A DNA stretch of 12,543 nucleotides, taken from the NCBI GenBank assembly GCA_025355255.1, contig JANYAA010000415.1, positions 1 through 12,543 of the forward strand. Reading direction: 5' to 3'. The DNA is from Chloroflexota bacterium. Lineage in GTDB: Bacteria; Chloroflexota; Limnocylindria; Limnocylindrales; CSP1-4. How positions within the stretch are numbered: position 1 is the stretch's first letter; each line of letters opens with the position of its first letter. Shown here in pieces: positions 1-5,182 of this stretch. The notes under the pieces were generated by a model. That model was given only the letters and a program-made list of their open reading frames with translations. It did not search any database and had not been told where the DNA came from. Position numbers and translations under genes: made by a program.

Positions 1-1
1 G

Positions 2-322
2 CTCGCGGACCCCGGTCCCGGCCGGTTCGGCTTCCACTGGCACGACGGGACACACCACACCCACTGCGTCGATGAGGAAGCGCCGAACAAGGATCACCAC
101 CACCGTGGCGCGCCAATCGACCCGACCGTCGAGTCGCGGGCCGCGCATCTGCTCATCGACGGCAACAAGCGGACGGGCGCTCTGCTCGCCGCTGACGGGC
201 GGCCCCGGTTCTCGGACACGGCGCTCGTCGCGCTCGCGCTGCTGGTTGCGGAGAGCGCGCCCGCGCACAAGGACCTCGTCATTCGGCTCGTCCTCAACCT
301 GCTCGCCGAGGATCGCCCGTAG
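2..322 (+). pseudogene. Fic/RhuM-like C-terminal remnant, 5' end outside window
   Basis: The frame is open from the left edge to TAG at 320-322. Its second half reads like the C-terminus of the RhuM-associated Fic/DOC family: a PTVE..AAHLL segment, then DGNKRTG (the core of the Fic motif HxFxDGNKR), then ADGRPRFSDTALVALALLVAES and a final IRLVLNLL. Two stretches usual in the family are absent. The roughly ten residues carrying the catalytic His and Phe just before DGNKR are missing, and so are about ten residues of the helix after it (usually F/L-rich and ending in NG). Without the His, AMP transfer is not expected, so I read this as a decayed toxin-like gene. The His-rich first 40 residues do not fit Fic; they loosely resemble the end of DUF6516 toxin-like proteins, so the frame may join two relics. 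A short but functional relative cannot be excluded. Confidence 0.5.
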
Positions 323-490
323 TCGACTGCGGGCGGCCGGCACCGGGCTCGCCTTCGTCGCCGACGTGGACGAGCCGTCGGCCAGGCGGGGCTCCCGGAG
401 GGCTACGGCCTGATCCCGGATGATGCCGCTGCCAGCGGCTGGCAGAAGCCCACGCCCTGACCGCGGCCTTGCCCGGTCGGGGGCAGCGGA
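323..490. other. Non-coding or decayed stretch after the Fic-like remnant
   Basis: No convincing gene is seen on either strand. Two short pieces look protein-like but are in different frames and lack starts: TGLAFVADVDEPS (around 342-380) and GLPEGYGLIPDDAAASGW (around 390-445, ending at TGA 458-460). They could be the debris of one frameshifted gene. The DNA for GYGL (397-408) recurs as an identical 12-mer at 2513-2524 in another gene-poor stretch, which may be chance. Confidence 0.3.
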
Positions 491-603
491 GCGCCGGCAC
501 TTCCAGCCCGGATGAGCGTCAGGTAAGCGGCTGATAAGCGGCCTTCGCCACACTCGCGTCATGGAGCGAGTAGCGGCGAACACACCACTCACCTTCGACG
601 GCG
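491..603 (+). repeat. Upstream repeat element, copy 1 (R1)
   Basis: Bases 506-542 match 2041-2077 at 34 of 37 positions. The core is three tandem 11-bp units: GGATGAGCGTC, AGGTAAGCGGC and TGATAAGCGGC. Flanking matches extend it: GCGCCGGC at 491-498 corresponds to 2023-2030, and a 15-mer with one mismatch at 589-603 (ending TTCGACGGCG) corresponds to 2119-2133. On the other strand the core reads as GCTTAYC-type heptamers with 4-nt spacers. Direct repeats of that period are typical of sites for PhoB/OmpR-family response regulators, but no regulator is identified here. The core ends 126 bp before the likely start of the nucleotidyltransferase gene. Confidence 0.75.
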
Positions 604-643
604 CGGTTGCATTGACAACCGATGATGGTTACCAATATTGTAA
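604..643 (+). promoter_or_regulatory. Operator-like dyads over the MNT-gene promoter
   Basis: CGGTTG (604-609) is a perfect inverted match to CAACCG (616-621), with a 6-nt loop that holds the first bases of the -35 hexamer. A second dyad, TTAC (629-632) and GTAA (640-643), brackets the -10 region. Symmetric sites over both promoter hexamers suggest repression, plausibly by the winged-helix protein encoded just downstream, as in autoregulated toxin-antitoxin operons. The binding protein is inferred. Confidence 0.5.
612..641 (+). promoter_or_regulatory. Sigma70-type promoter of the wHTH-nucleotidyltransferase operon
   Basis: TTGACA (612-617) and TATTGT (636-641) are separated by 18 bp, a near-consensus promoter. 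It lies in an AT-rich island (about 610-668) that contrasts sharply with the surrounding GC-rich DNA. Transcription would begin near 648, giving a leader of about 20 nt with a weak purine-rich ribosome site (AAAAGAG, 654-660) before ATG 669. This is the main argument for the 669 start over the in-frame ATG at 561. Confidence 0.65.
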
Positions 644-668
644 AGTAGATTACAAAAGAGATAATCAT

Positions 669-1262
669 ATGCGACTCGAACCAGGAGACACCGCCTTCCA
701 GGTCTTCGCGTATCTGGCGCTGCACGAGGATGCGGAGTCGACGCTGACACAGCTTGCCCGGATTGCCGGGCGGTCGGAGCGCGTGGCCTGGTCCGCGCTG
801 AAGGGCCTGGCGGACGACGACTACGTCCTTGTGGAGGAAAAGCCCAAGGGCACAGGCTTTGGGAGGCTGTACCGGGTCAATACCGGGCACCCCATCTTCC
901 CTGAGCTCAGGGTCATCGCCTTCAAGATGCTCGGCGGGACAGGCGCGCTGCGGGACCTGATCCTCGGCAACCCGGCGGTTGACGCGGCTGCCATCTTCGG
1001 CTCGGTGGCCTCAGGAACGGACCGCCGGTCCGGGCGCCTATCCGACATCGACCTCCTCGTGGTCTTCACGGACGCGTCCACGCGCGAGGGGCGGCTTGAC
1101 CTCCGCCAGGCCATCTCCACGCTGTCGGAACGCCTCGGCCGGGTGATCAACCTCGAGGGGATGCTCAGGTCAGAGTGGGAGCAAGGCAAGCAGGACAACC
1201 GCATCCTTAGGCGCATCGCCACAGGTGATCTCCTCGTCCTAAAGGGGGATCTGGGTGCCTAA
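669..1262 (+). CDS. Winged-helix protein fused to a minimal nucleotidyltransferase (MNT antitoxin-like)
   Basis: This 197-residue protein has two parts. Residues 1-75 form a winged helix-turn-helix (LTQLARIAGRSERVAWSALKGL, then a wing-like VLVEEKPKG). Residues about 85-195 form a nucleotidyltransferase-fold domain with IFGSVASG and SDIDLLVVF, the GS and DxD signatures that bind metal and nucleotide in the NTP_transf_2 superfamily. GS and DxD are 13 residues apart instead of the usual 10, and the expected third acidic residue is not clear (VINLE). MNT proteins paired with HEPN proteins can act as antitoxins by AMPylating the toxin. The overlap with the next gene and the operator-like dyads upstream fit that role, with the winged helix a plausible autorepressor. 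ATG 669 is preferred because a strong promoter occupies 612-641. It could instead be a stand-alone regulator of the ArsR-nucleotidyltransferase type. Confidence 0.7.
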   Translation: MRLEPGDTAFQVFAYLALHEDAESTLTQLARIAGRSERVAWSALKGLADDDYVLVEEKPKGTGFGRLYRVNTGHPIFPELRVIAFKMLGGTGALRDLILGNPAVDAAAIFGSVASGTDRRSGRLSDIDLLVVFTDASTREGRLDLRQAISTLSERLGRVINLEGMLRSEWEQGKQDNRILRRIATGDLLVLKGDLGA

Positions 1263-1797
1263 CCTGCGGCCGGGCGACCCGAAGAGCCTCAAGTCCCTTG
1301 TTGAGACGTATGGCACGCGCGACACCGGCATCGACCCGGACGAGATCGAGGAACTCCTCGAGCAGGCCGATGAGGAGATCCGCGAGGCCGAGTACGACCT
1401 CGCCGGCGGGTTTCCTGCGGGCGGCCTCAAGAGCGCGGAGATGGCAACGCTCAAGATGGGGCTGGCGCTCGCGCTTGGATACTGCCGGCGCCTCGCGGTT
1501 CTGGACGCAGGGGATCCGCTCAAGGGCCAGAGGAGCCACTACCACGCGGCGCTCCTGCTGTGGTTCTGGGCAAGAGATGACATGCCTAGGGTCGCGCCGG
1601 TTGCAGCGCAGCTCGTCGAGGTCATTCAGCGCCGCAACGACTACGGGTACCGCGGGTATGTCATCTCCGCGAGTGAGGCCCGCGATATCACGGAGTCCGT
1701 GAAGGACGTGCGGTTCGCCCTCGGCGACGCACCAGTCAAGGTGTACCAGTCGCTGATGGCGCAACTTCGTGACGCTCAGCGCGAAATCGGCCGTTGA
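1255..1797 (+). CDS. HEPN-like helical protein, candidate toxin partner of the MNT protein
   Basis: This 180-residue, mostly helical protein starts at GTG, overlaps the upstream gene by 8 nt and has a ribosome site (AGGGGG) 7 nt before the start, so the two are almost certainly co-translated. The helix around residues 25-40 (EIEELLEQADEEIREAEYDL), the GQRSHYHAALL segment near 97 and a late R-x4-Y segment (RRNDYGYRGY, about 128-137) followed by SEARDITESV resemble the helix order of HEPN proteins. Canonical HEPN RNases carry R-x4-6-H; here the His position is Tyr, so RNase activity is uncertain. Tyr is also the residue AMPylated in HepT-type toxins. The HEPN assignment rests on pattern and context, not on a firm family match; an uncharacterised helical family is possible. 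Confidence 0.55.
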   Translation: MPNLRPGDPKSLKSLVETYGTRDTGIDPDEIEELLEQADEEIREAEYDLAGGFPAGGLKSAEMATLKMGLALALGYCRRLAVLDAGDPLKGQRSHYHAALLLWFWARDDMPRVAPVAAQLVEVIQRRNDYGYRGYVISASEARDITESVKDVRFALGDAPVKVYQSLMAQLRDAQREIGR

Positions 1798-1847
1798 CTC
1801 CGTAGCGCCGCTGTCACTACGCGCTTGACCCGGCCGCCGCCGCCGCC

Positions 1848-2009
1848 GATCGTGTGGGAGCGCGGTGTCCCGCGGAAGCGCGGAATCGAGGTGCTTCGAG
1901 CCATGCAGAACCAGTTGTGGACGACCGGCCCCCTTGTCCACAAGTGATTGCGCTTGGTTCGAACTACCCGACGAGCGCCCAGAATCGAAGATCCCGCTCC
2001 CACATGATC
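1848..2009. repeat. 162-bp segment bounded by 17-nt imperfect inverted repeats (MITE-like)
   Basis: The left arm (1848-1864, GATCGTGTGGGAGCGCG) matches the reverse complement of 1993-2009 at 15 of 17 positions. Inside are a perfect 8-bp stem, TTGTGGAC (1915-1922) with GTCCACAA (1936-1943) around a 13-nt loop, and a 5-bp stem GCGCT (1950-1954) with AGCGC (1974-1978). There is no coding frame and no obvious flanking target duplication. It begins 50 bp after the HEPN-like stop. It may be a small non-autonomous insertion element, a structured RNA, or a terminator region. Confidence 0.45.
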
Positions 2010-2022
2010 AGCGCGGCTCGGG

Positions 2023-2133
2023 GCGCCGGCGCCAGCTCCCGCCCGGATAAGCGTCAGGTGAGCGGCAGATAAGCGGCAGGGGACCGGCGCCGCGTAGCTG
2101 GTGAGGCGCGTGCTGCCGTCACATTCGACGGCG
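2023..2133 (+). repeat. Upstream repeat element, copy 2 (R2)
   Basis: This copy holds the three 11-bp units GGATAAGCGTC, AGGTGAGCGGC and AGATAAGCGGC (2045-2077), then TCACATTCGACGGCG at 2119-2133. It shares the order and nearly the spacing of copy 1, with small length differences between the blocks, so the two look like diverged duplicates. The core ends 130 bp before the DUF2442 start, almost the same distance as copy 1 from its gene. Confidence 0.75.
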
Positions 2134-2174
2134 AGATCCTGGCTGGCCAGCTGCCCCGGCGCAGCTGCCGCTCG

Positions 2175-2200
2175 TTGACATTGCGCCGCTGGATTAGCAT
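2175..2200 (+). promoter_or_regulatory. Promoter of the DUF2442 gene
   Basis: TTGACA (2175-2180) precedes TAGCAT (2195-2200). TAGCAT ends 7 nt before ATG 2208, which puts the transcription start at or next to the start codon and implies a leaderless mRNA. The 14-bp spacer is short, so the -35 match may be fortuitous; the -10 spacing is shared with several other genes here. Confidence 0.5.
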
Positions 2201-2207
2201 GTGGCCG

Positions 2208-2498
2208 ATGCTCGAGATCCAGTCCGCGGAACCCTTGGCAGGCCGGACTGTGCGCCTGATCCTGACCAACGGCGCAGTCGTGGAGCGCGACCTCCGGGAC
2301 CTGCTGCGCGGGCCGGTGCTTGGGCGCCTGGCCGCCGACGACGAGCTCTTCCACCTGATGACCGTTGGCTACGGGACGCTCGTGTGGCCGGGCGATATTG
2401 ACATCGCGCCCGAGACGCTCATCTGGGATGGGCCGGCGCCCCGTGACGAGAGCGCCCGCCGGCCCGAGGCCTTCCTCCGGCCGCAGCCGCCCCGCTGA
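2208..2498 (+). CDS. DUF2442 domain protein
   Basis: This 96-residue protein matches the DUF2442 pattern through about residue 75: LEIQSAEPL..RTVRLILTNGAVVERDL, DLLRGPVLGRL, DELFHLM, then GTLVWPGDIDIAPETLIW, the family's hallmark ending. The tail (about 75-96) is rich in Pro, Arg and Ala and probably disordered. The biochemical function of DUF2442 is not established; many members sit beside DUF4160 proteins and are predicted toxin-antitoxin components. No DUF4160 gene is adjacent, so this copy may be solitary or orphaned. ATG 2208 fits the leaderless promoter; ATG 2199 is a possible but less likely start because it overlaps the -10. Confidence 0.75.
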   Translation: MLEIQSAEPLAGRTVRLILTNGAVVERDLRDLLRGPVLGRLAADDELFHLMTVGYGTLVWPGDIDIAPETLIWDGPAPRDESARRPEAFLRPQPPR

Positions 2499-2877
2499 CC
2501 CGGGCCTCCGCGACGGCTACGGCCTGGTCAGCGGTCAGCGCGTCTTCGGCTGGGTGACCCTGCGCAAGATCAGCCAGCAGCCCACGGTGGGCCAGGCCAT
2601 CGACGCCCGCGGCGGGAGCGGCGGCGGGCACAACACGAGGCGCATCAGGCTGACCTTGTCGACGCCGGCGATTGGGCGGGCGGACTCGCTCGAGGCGGAC
2701 CTTGCGTGCGGGCTTGTCGGCTCGCTGCCCGAGCGACACGCGCAGCAGCGGTACCGGCCCCGCCATCGCCACCTGCGTGGACGCACGCGAGGGGAGCGCG
2801 GTGGGCGGTGGAAGCGCCCTGACAGGTGCCCCGAAACCGATGCCGCCGCCCCCGCGTGCTCAGCAAGGGCAGCTGCG
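2499..2877. other. Gene-poor stretch with a possible coding remnant
   Basis: No recognised gene is present. One plus-strand frame stays open to TAA 2881-2883. From about 2510 to 2740 its codons end mostly in G or C and the translation looks protein-like (DGYGLVSGQRVFGWVTLRK, TVGQAIDARGGSGGG), then it degrades into Arg/Pro-rich sequence. I see no ribosome site and recognise no family. It may be a decayed gene, perhaps the lost partner of the DUF2442 protein, or simply GC-driven open frame. Confidence 0.25.
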
Positions 2878-2900
2878 GGATAAGCGGCGAGTAAGCCTCG
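2878..2900 (+). repeat. Upstream repeat element, short copy 3 (R3)
   Basis: Two adjacent 11-bp units, GGATAAGCGGC and GAGTAAGCCTC, keep the period of copies 1 and 2. The first unit differs from the first unit of copy 2 at one base; the second is weaker (7 of 11 against the middle unit of copy 1). It ends about 70 bp before the vapB start, closer than in the other two modules. Confidence 0.5.
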
Positions 2901-2945
2901 CATGCCACCGTTCGCATGCGGCCCGACCATGTAGACCACCTGTAT

Positions 2946-2962
2946 CACATGATGTGTATGAT
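2946..2962 (+). promoter_or_regulatory. vapB promoter with overlapping palindromic operator
   Basis: CACATGATGTG (2946-2956) is an 11-bp palindrome with an unpaired centre, directly abutting a near-consensus -10, TATGAT (2957-2962). The -10 ends 7 nt before ATG 2970, implying a leaderless transcript. VapB proteins commonly bind such palindromes over their own promoter, with VapC as co-repressor; that role here is inferred from position. Confidence 0.65.
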
Positions 2963-2969
2963 GACGGCG

Positions 2970-3191
2970 ATGAGCACGATCCCGATCTCGGCCACCCTCA
3001 ACGCCGAGCGCGTCGCCGAGGCGAAGGCGCGGGTGGGCGACCGCCAGTTCTCCCGGTACCTTGATGAGGCGCTGGCGCTGCGGCTCCAGCACGACAGGCT
3101 GGCTGACCTCGAGCGGGCACTCGCCGGCGAGTACGGGCCGATCCCGCAGGAGTCCCGCCAGCGGGTCTACTCCATGCGATGGCCGGAGTAG
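2970..3191 (+). CDS. vapB: VapB-like ribbon-helix-helix antitoxin
   Basis: This 73-residue protein starts ISATLNAERVAEAKARV, a short beta strand and helix, followed by GDRQFSRYLDEALALRLQHDRL, the pattern of ribbon-helix-helix (CopG/MetJ-type) antitoxins. Its C-terminal part (LAGEYGPIPQESRQRVYSMRW) would wrap the toxin. It should dimerise on DNA to repress the operon and neutralise the PIN toxin encoded next. The gene overlaps that toxin gene by 13 nt. In-frame ATGs also lie at 2958 and 2961, but 2970 is favoured because it falls at the expected transcription start. Confidence 0.85.
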   Translation: MSTIPISATLNAERVAEAKARVGDRQFSRYLDEALALRLQHDRLADLERALAGEYGPIPQESRQRVYSMRWPE

Positions 3192-3601
3192 GCGAGCTCC
3201 CGCAGCGAGGCCGAGTCATCCTCGACAGCGGTGGCGTTCTGGCCCTGGCGAATGGCAGCGGCGATGCGCGTGCAGCGATCGAGCGGGGCCGATTGGCGGG
3301 CTACGGCGTCGTGATCCCGGTCCCGGTGGTCGCGGAGGTCCACCGCGGCGGCCGGAGCCACGCCCGGCTCGACCGGGTGTTCAAGGCCGTGGACGCCATC
3401 GTCCTCACCACCGTTGAGATTGCGCGCGCCGCGGGCGAGCGGCAGGCCGCCGCCGGCACCGAAGACCCGGTCGACGCGATCGTTGTGGCGGAGGCCCTGG
3501 CCTCGATCCCGGCAATCATCATCACAACCGATGGCGGCGACCTTCGCCGGCTGCTCGACACCCAGCCCGACTCGGCCCGAGTCGTGATCATCGAGGTCTA
3601 G
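3179..3601 (+). CDS. vapC: VapC-like PIN-domain ribonuclease toxin
   Basis: This 140-residue single-domain PIN protein keeps the acidic metal-binding set: Asp16 (VILDSG), Glu53 (VPVVAEV), Asp99 (DPVDAIVVAEA) and Asp118/Asp121 (ITTDGGDL). PIN toxins are Mg/Mn-dependent endoribonucleases that usually cut tRNA or rRNA when freed from VapB. Length, motif spacing and overlap with the antitoxin gene are all typical, so the pair appears intact. The target RNA cannot be read from sequence. Confidence 0.88.
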   Translation: MAGVGELPQRGRVILDSGGVLALANGSGDARAAIERGRLAGYGVVIPVPVVAEVHRGGRSHARLDRVFKAVDAIVLTTVEIARAAGERQAAAGTEDPVDAIVVAEALASIPAIIITTDGGDLRRLLDTQPDSARVVIIEV

Positions 3602-3670
3602 AGCGGGCGTGCGCCGGGCCGCGACGTTCTTGCCGCCCCCAGACCGCCGCGCCAGTCCGACCAGCCGGCA

Positions 3671-3686
3671 GCGCGCGTTCGCGCGC
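3671..3686. terminator. GC-rich hairpin between convergent vapC and hydrolase genes
   Basis: GCGCGC (3671-3676) and GCGCGC (3681-3686) form a perfect 6-bp stem around GTTC. It lies in the 108-bp gap between two convergent genes and could slow transcription from both sides. No T-run follows on either strand, so it is not a classical Rho-independent terminator. The rest of the gap (3602-3709) holds no gene I can support. Confidence 0.3.
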
Positions 3687-3709
3687 ACATGCGGGTTCCA
3701 GACCAGTCC

Positions 3710-4597
3710 CTACTCGGTCCGCCGCATCCAGTCGAATAGCACGGAGCGGAACTCGTCGGGCGCCTCGTATTGCGGGCAGTGGCCGGTCTCCGCAATGACA
3801 TGCAACTCTGCGCCTTCGATCCCAACAGCAATCGGCCGGTTCCATACCGGACCGCAGATGAAGTCGTGCTCGCCGCACACGACGAGGGTGGGGCAGCGGA
3901 CCTTCCCGAGGGCCGGGCGGAGGTCAACCGCATCGTCGTCGTACGTGCCACAGGCGTCCATGTTCATCCGACACTCGTGGCGGATCCGATCGACGTGGGG
4001 TCGCGCCAGGGTTGATTCCGGGTTGGCGAAGTAGACGGGCCAGTGGCGGCCGAACCACGCCGTCCAGTCGGCCTCGCTCATCGAGGTGCGGTCGTCTTGG
4101 GGTTCCATCGCGTCGGCGAACCACGGGCGCTCGCGGACGCGGTCGAGGGCGCGCCGCTCCTCCGCCACCGCCTCGGCCGGGTCCACCAGCGACCAGCCGC
4201 ACCACCCGTCGATCACCACCAGCCGGCGCACGCGCTCGGGGTGCGCCGCCGCGAACAGAACAGCGAGCGTCCCGCCCCAAGAGTGGCCCATGAGCGTGAC
4301 CTGGCCGAGTCCGAGGGCCTCACACGCCTGCTCGTAGAAGGCCACGTCGGCACGAGCGGTGTAGTCAGACTGATCCGCTGGCGGCGACGTGCGCCCACAG
4401 CCCGGCGCGTTGATGAGGTGGCAGCGGAAGCGATCGGCGACCAGCGCTACGTCCGGGCGCGCGAGGTGGGCCCAGAACCCCGGGCCGCCCTCGAACCACA
4501 CAAGGTCCTCGCCCGACCCAACCGCCTCCCACTCGACGGTCCTGCCGTCAGCGAGTTTGGATTGGTTCGCGAGCGTGATTTCCGCAAGCCCAGCCAT
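3710..4597 (-). CDS. Alpha/beta-hydrolase, proline iminopeptidase-like
   Basis: This 295-residue cytoplasmic-looking protein (no signal peptide) has the alpha/beta-hydrolase fold. An EGGPG oxyanion-hole loop is at 36-40, the nucleophile elbow GHSWGG at 104-109 puts the Ser at 106, and the Asp (CGEHD, 245) and His (ETGHCPQYE, 273) complete a plausible triad. The GGPG loop and the Trp in the elbow resemble prolyl iminopeptidases (family S33), but the usual HGGPG is EGGPG, and substrate range in this superfamily is unpredictable. ATG 4597 shares one base with the vsr stop, so translation is coupled to vsr. Nothing in the sequence shows the hydrolase acts with DNA repair; the linkage may be accidental. 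Confidence 0.85.
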   Translation of the reverse strand: MAGLAEITLANQSKLADGRTVEWEAVGSGEDLVWFEGGPGFWAHLARPDVALVADRFRCHLINAPGCGRTSPPADQSDYTARADVAFYEQACEALGLGQVTLMGHSWGGTLAVLFAAAHPERVRRLVVIDGWCGWSLVDPAEAVAEERRALDRVRERPWFADAMEPQDDRTSMSEADWTAWFGRHWPVYFANPESTLARPHVDRIRHECRMNMDACGTYDDDAVDLRPALGKVRCPTLVVCGEHDFICGPVWNRPIAVGIEGAELHVIAETGHCPQYEAPDEFRSVLFDWMRRTE

Positions 4598-5121
4598 CAA
4601 CCGCCTCCCATTGCCTCGTCGAGCCTAGTCCGATCCGCCGCCCCGCGGGGCTTGAGCGCCGCCAACCGCTCGCGGACGCTGCCCGCAATCTGCGTGGCGG
4701 CCTCAAGGGCGAGCTCGTGCTCCCAGATGCGGACCACGGTCCAGCCGGCATCGTCCAAGAGGTGATCGGTCTCCCGATCCCGGAGGGCGTTGCCCTCGAT
4801 CTTCGTGGTCCAGTAGTCGGTATTGGTCGAAGGCAGGGAGAAGTGGTCCGGGCAGCCGTGCCAGAAGCAGCCGTCCACAAAGACAGCGACACGCGCCCGT
4901 GTGAACACAAGATCCGCCGAGCGCCCCACCGCCTTGAGCGGCCGGGTGGCCACGCGGTACCGCAGCCCCATCGCGTGGACGGCACGGCGGACCCGCAGCT
5001 CGGGACCCGTGTCGCGATGCCGATTGGCGAGCATGGTCTTCCGATTGGGCTCGGACGAGGCCCAGGAGCCCTGCGGCGGCTGGTAGTCGGTGGGGTGGTA
5101 GACGTCACGCCGGGGTGTCAC
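4597..5121 (-). CDS. vsr: Very short patch repair-type endonuclease
   Basis: This 174-residue protein carries the Vsr signature: NRHRDTGPELRVRRAVHAMGLRYRV near the N-terminus; RSADLVF with the catalytic-type Asp; FVDGCFWHGCPDHF with the paired His/Cys that bind metal and zinc; then TDYWTTKIEGN..RD and GWTVVRIWEHE. E. coli Vsr nicks 5' of the T in T:G mismatches left by deamination of 5-methylcytosine, working with a cytosine methyltransferase. None is visible here, so this is an orphan Vsr-like nuclease that could serve repair, restriction or defence. GTG 5121 was chosen because it lies 6 nt after TACGCT (leaderless pattern) and gives a length close to the family. The stop overlaps the hydrolase start by one base. 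Confidence 0.88.
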   Translation of the reverse strand: MTPRRDVYHPTDYQPPQGSWASSEPNRKTMLANRHRDTGPELRVRRAVHAMGLRYRVATRPLKAVGRSADLVFTRARVAVFVDGCFWHGCPDHFSLPSTNTDYWTTKIEGNALRDRETDHLLDDAGWTVVRIWEHELALEAATQIAGSVRERLAALKPRGAADRTRLDEAMGGG

Positions 5122-5127
5122 CAAGAC

Positions 5128-5133
5128 AGCGTA
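5128..5133 (-). promoter_or_regulatory. -10 box of leaderless vsr promoter
   Basis: On the minus strand TACGCT is followed by 6 nt and then GTG 5121, so the transcript would start at the codon. It is back to back with the recQ promoter in the 61-bp divergent intergenic region. No good -35 is visible. Confidence 0.5.
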
Positions 5134-5170
5134 GCGGCACGTGACAGGCAACCTGACGCAGCGCGGGGTT

Positions 5171-5176
5171 GATACT
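5171..5176 (+). promoter_or_regulatory. -10 box of leaderless recQ promoter
   Basis: GATACT (one mismatch to TANNNT) is followed by 6 nt and ATG 5183. The spacing equals that of the vsr, merR and aldo/keto reductase promoters, which supports 5183 over an upstream in-frame GTG at 5141. No clear -35 is seen. Confidence 0.4.
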
Positions 5177-5182
5177 CCGCGG

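Noticed and set aside
491..603. CRISPR-like repeats
   Set aside because: The 11-bp units are directly adjacent with no spacers, and no cas gene is present.
561..668. Start of the nucleotidyltransferase gene at ATG 561
   Set aside because: The frame is open and CACACT lies 6 nt before it, but 604-666 carries a near-consensus promoter and operator-like dyads and its translation is atypical. ATG 669 is a better start. Still possible if homologues extend this far.
1834..1848. GCC/CCG triplet run
   Set aside because: A short simple repeat expected in GC-rich DNA; no further structure is attached to it.
1956..1964. GGTTCGAAC, resembling a tRNA T-loop
   Set aside because: The base after the loop is T instead of the required C, the flanking 5-bp stem does not pair, and no acceptor or anticodon arm fits around it.
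2365..2498. Second frame overlapping the DUF2442 gene
   Set aside because: Within 2365-2498 it is an Arg/Pro/Ser-rich shadow of the DUF2442 gene; only its extension beyond 2498 looks at all coding-like.
506..2900. Integron cassette array with attC sites
   Set aside because: The repeats flank TA-like modules as attC sites would, but they lack the RYYYAAC/GTTRRRY core sites and the imperfect palindrome of attC, and no integrase is present.
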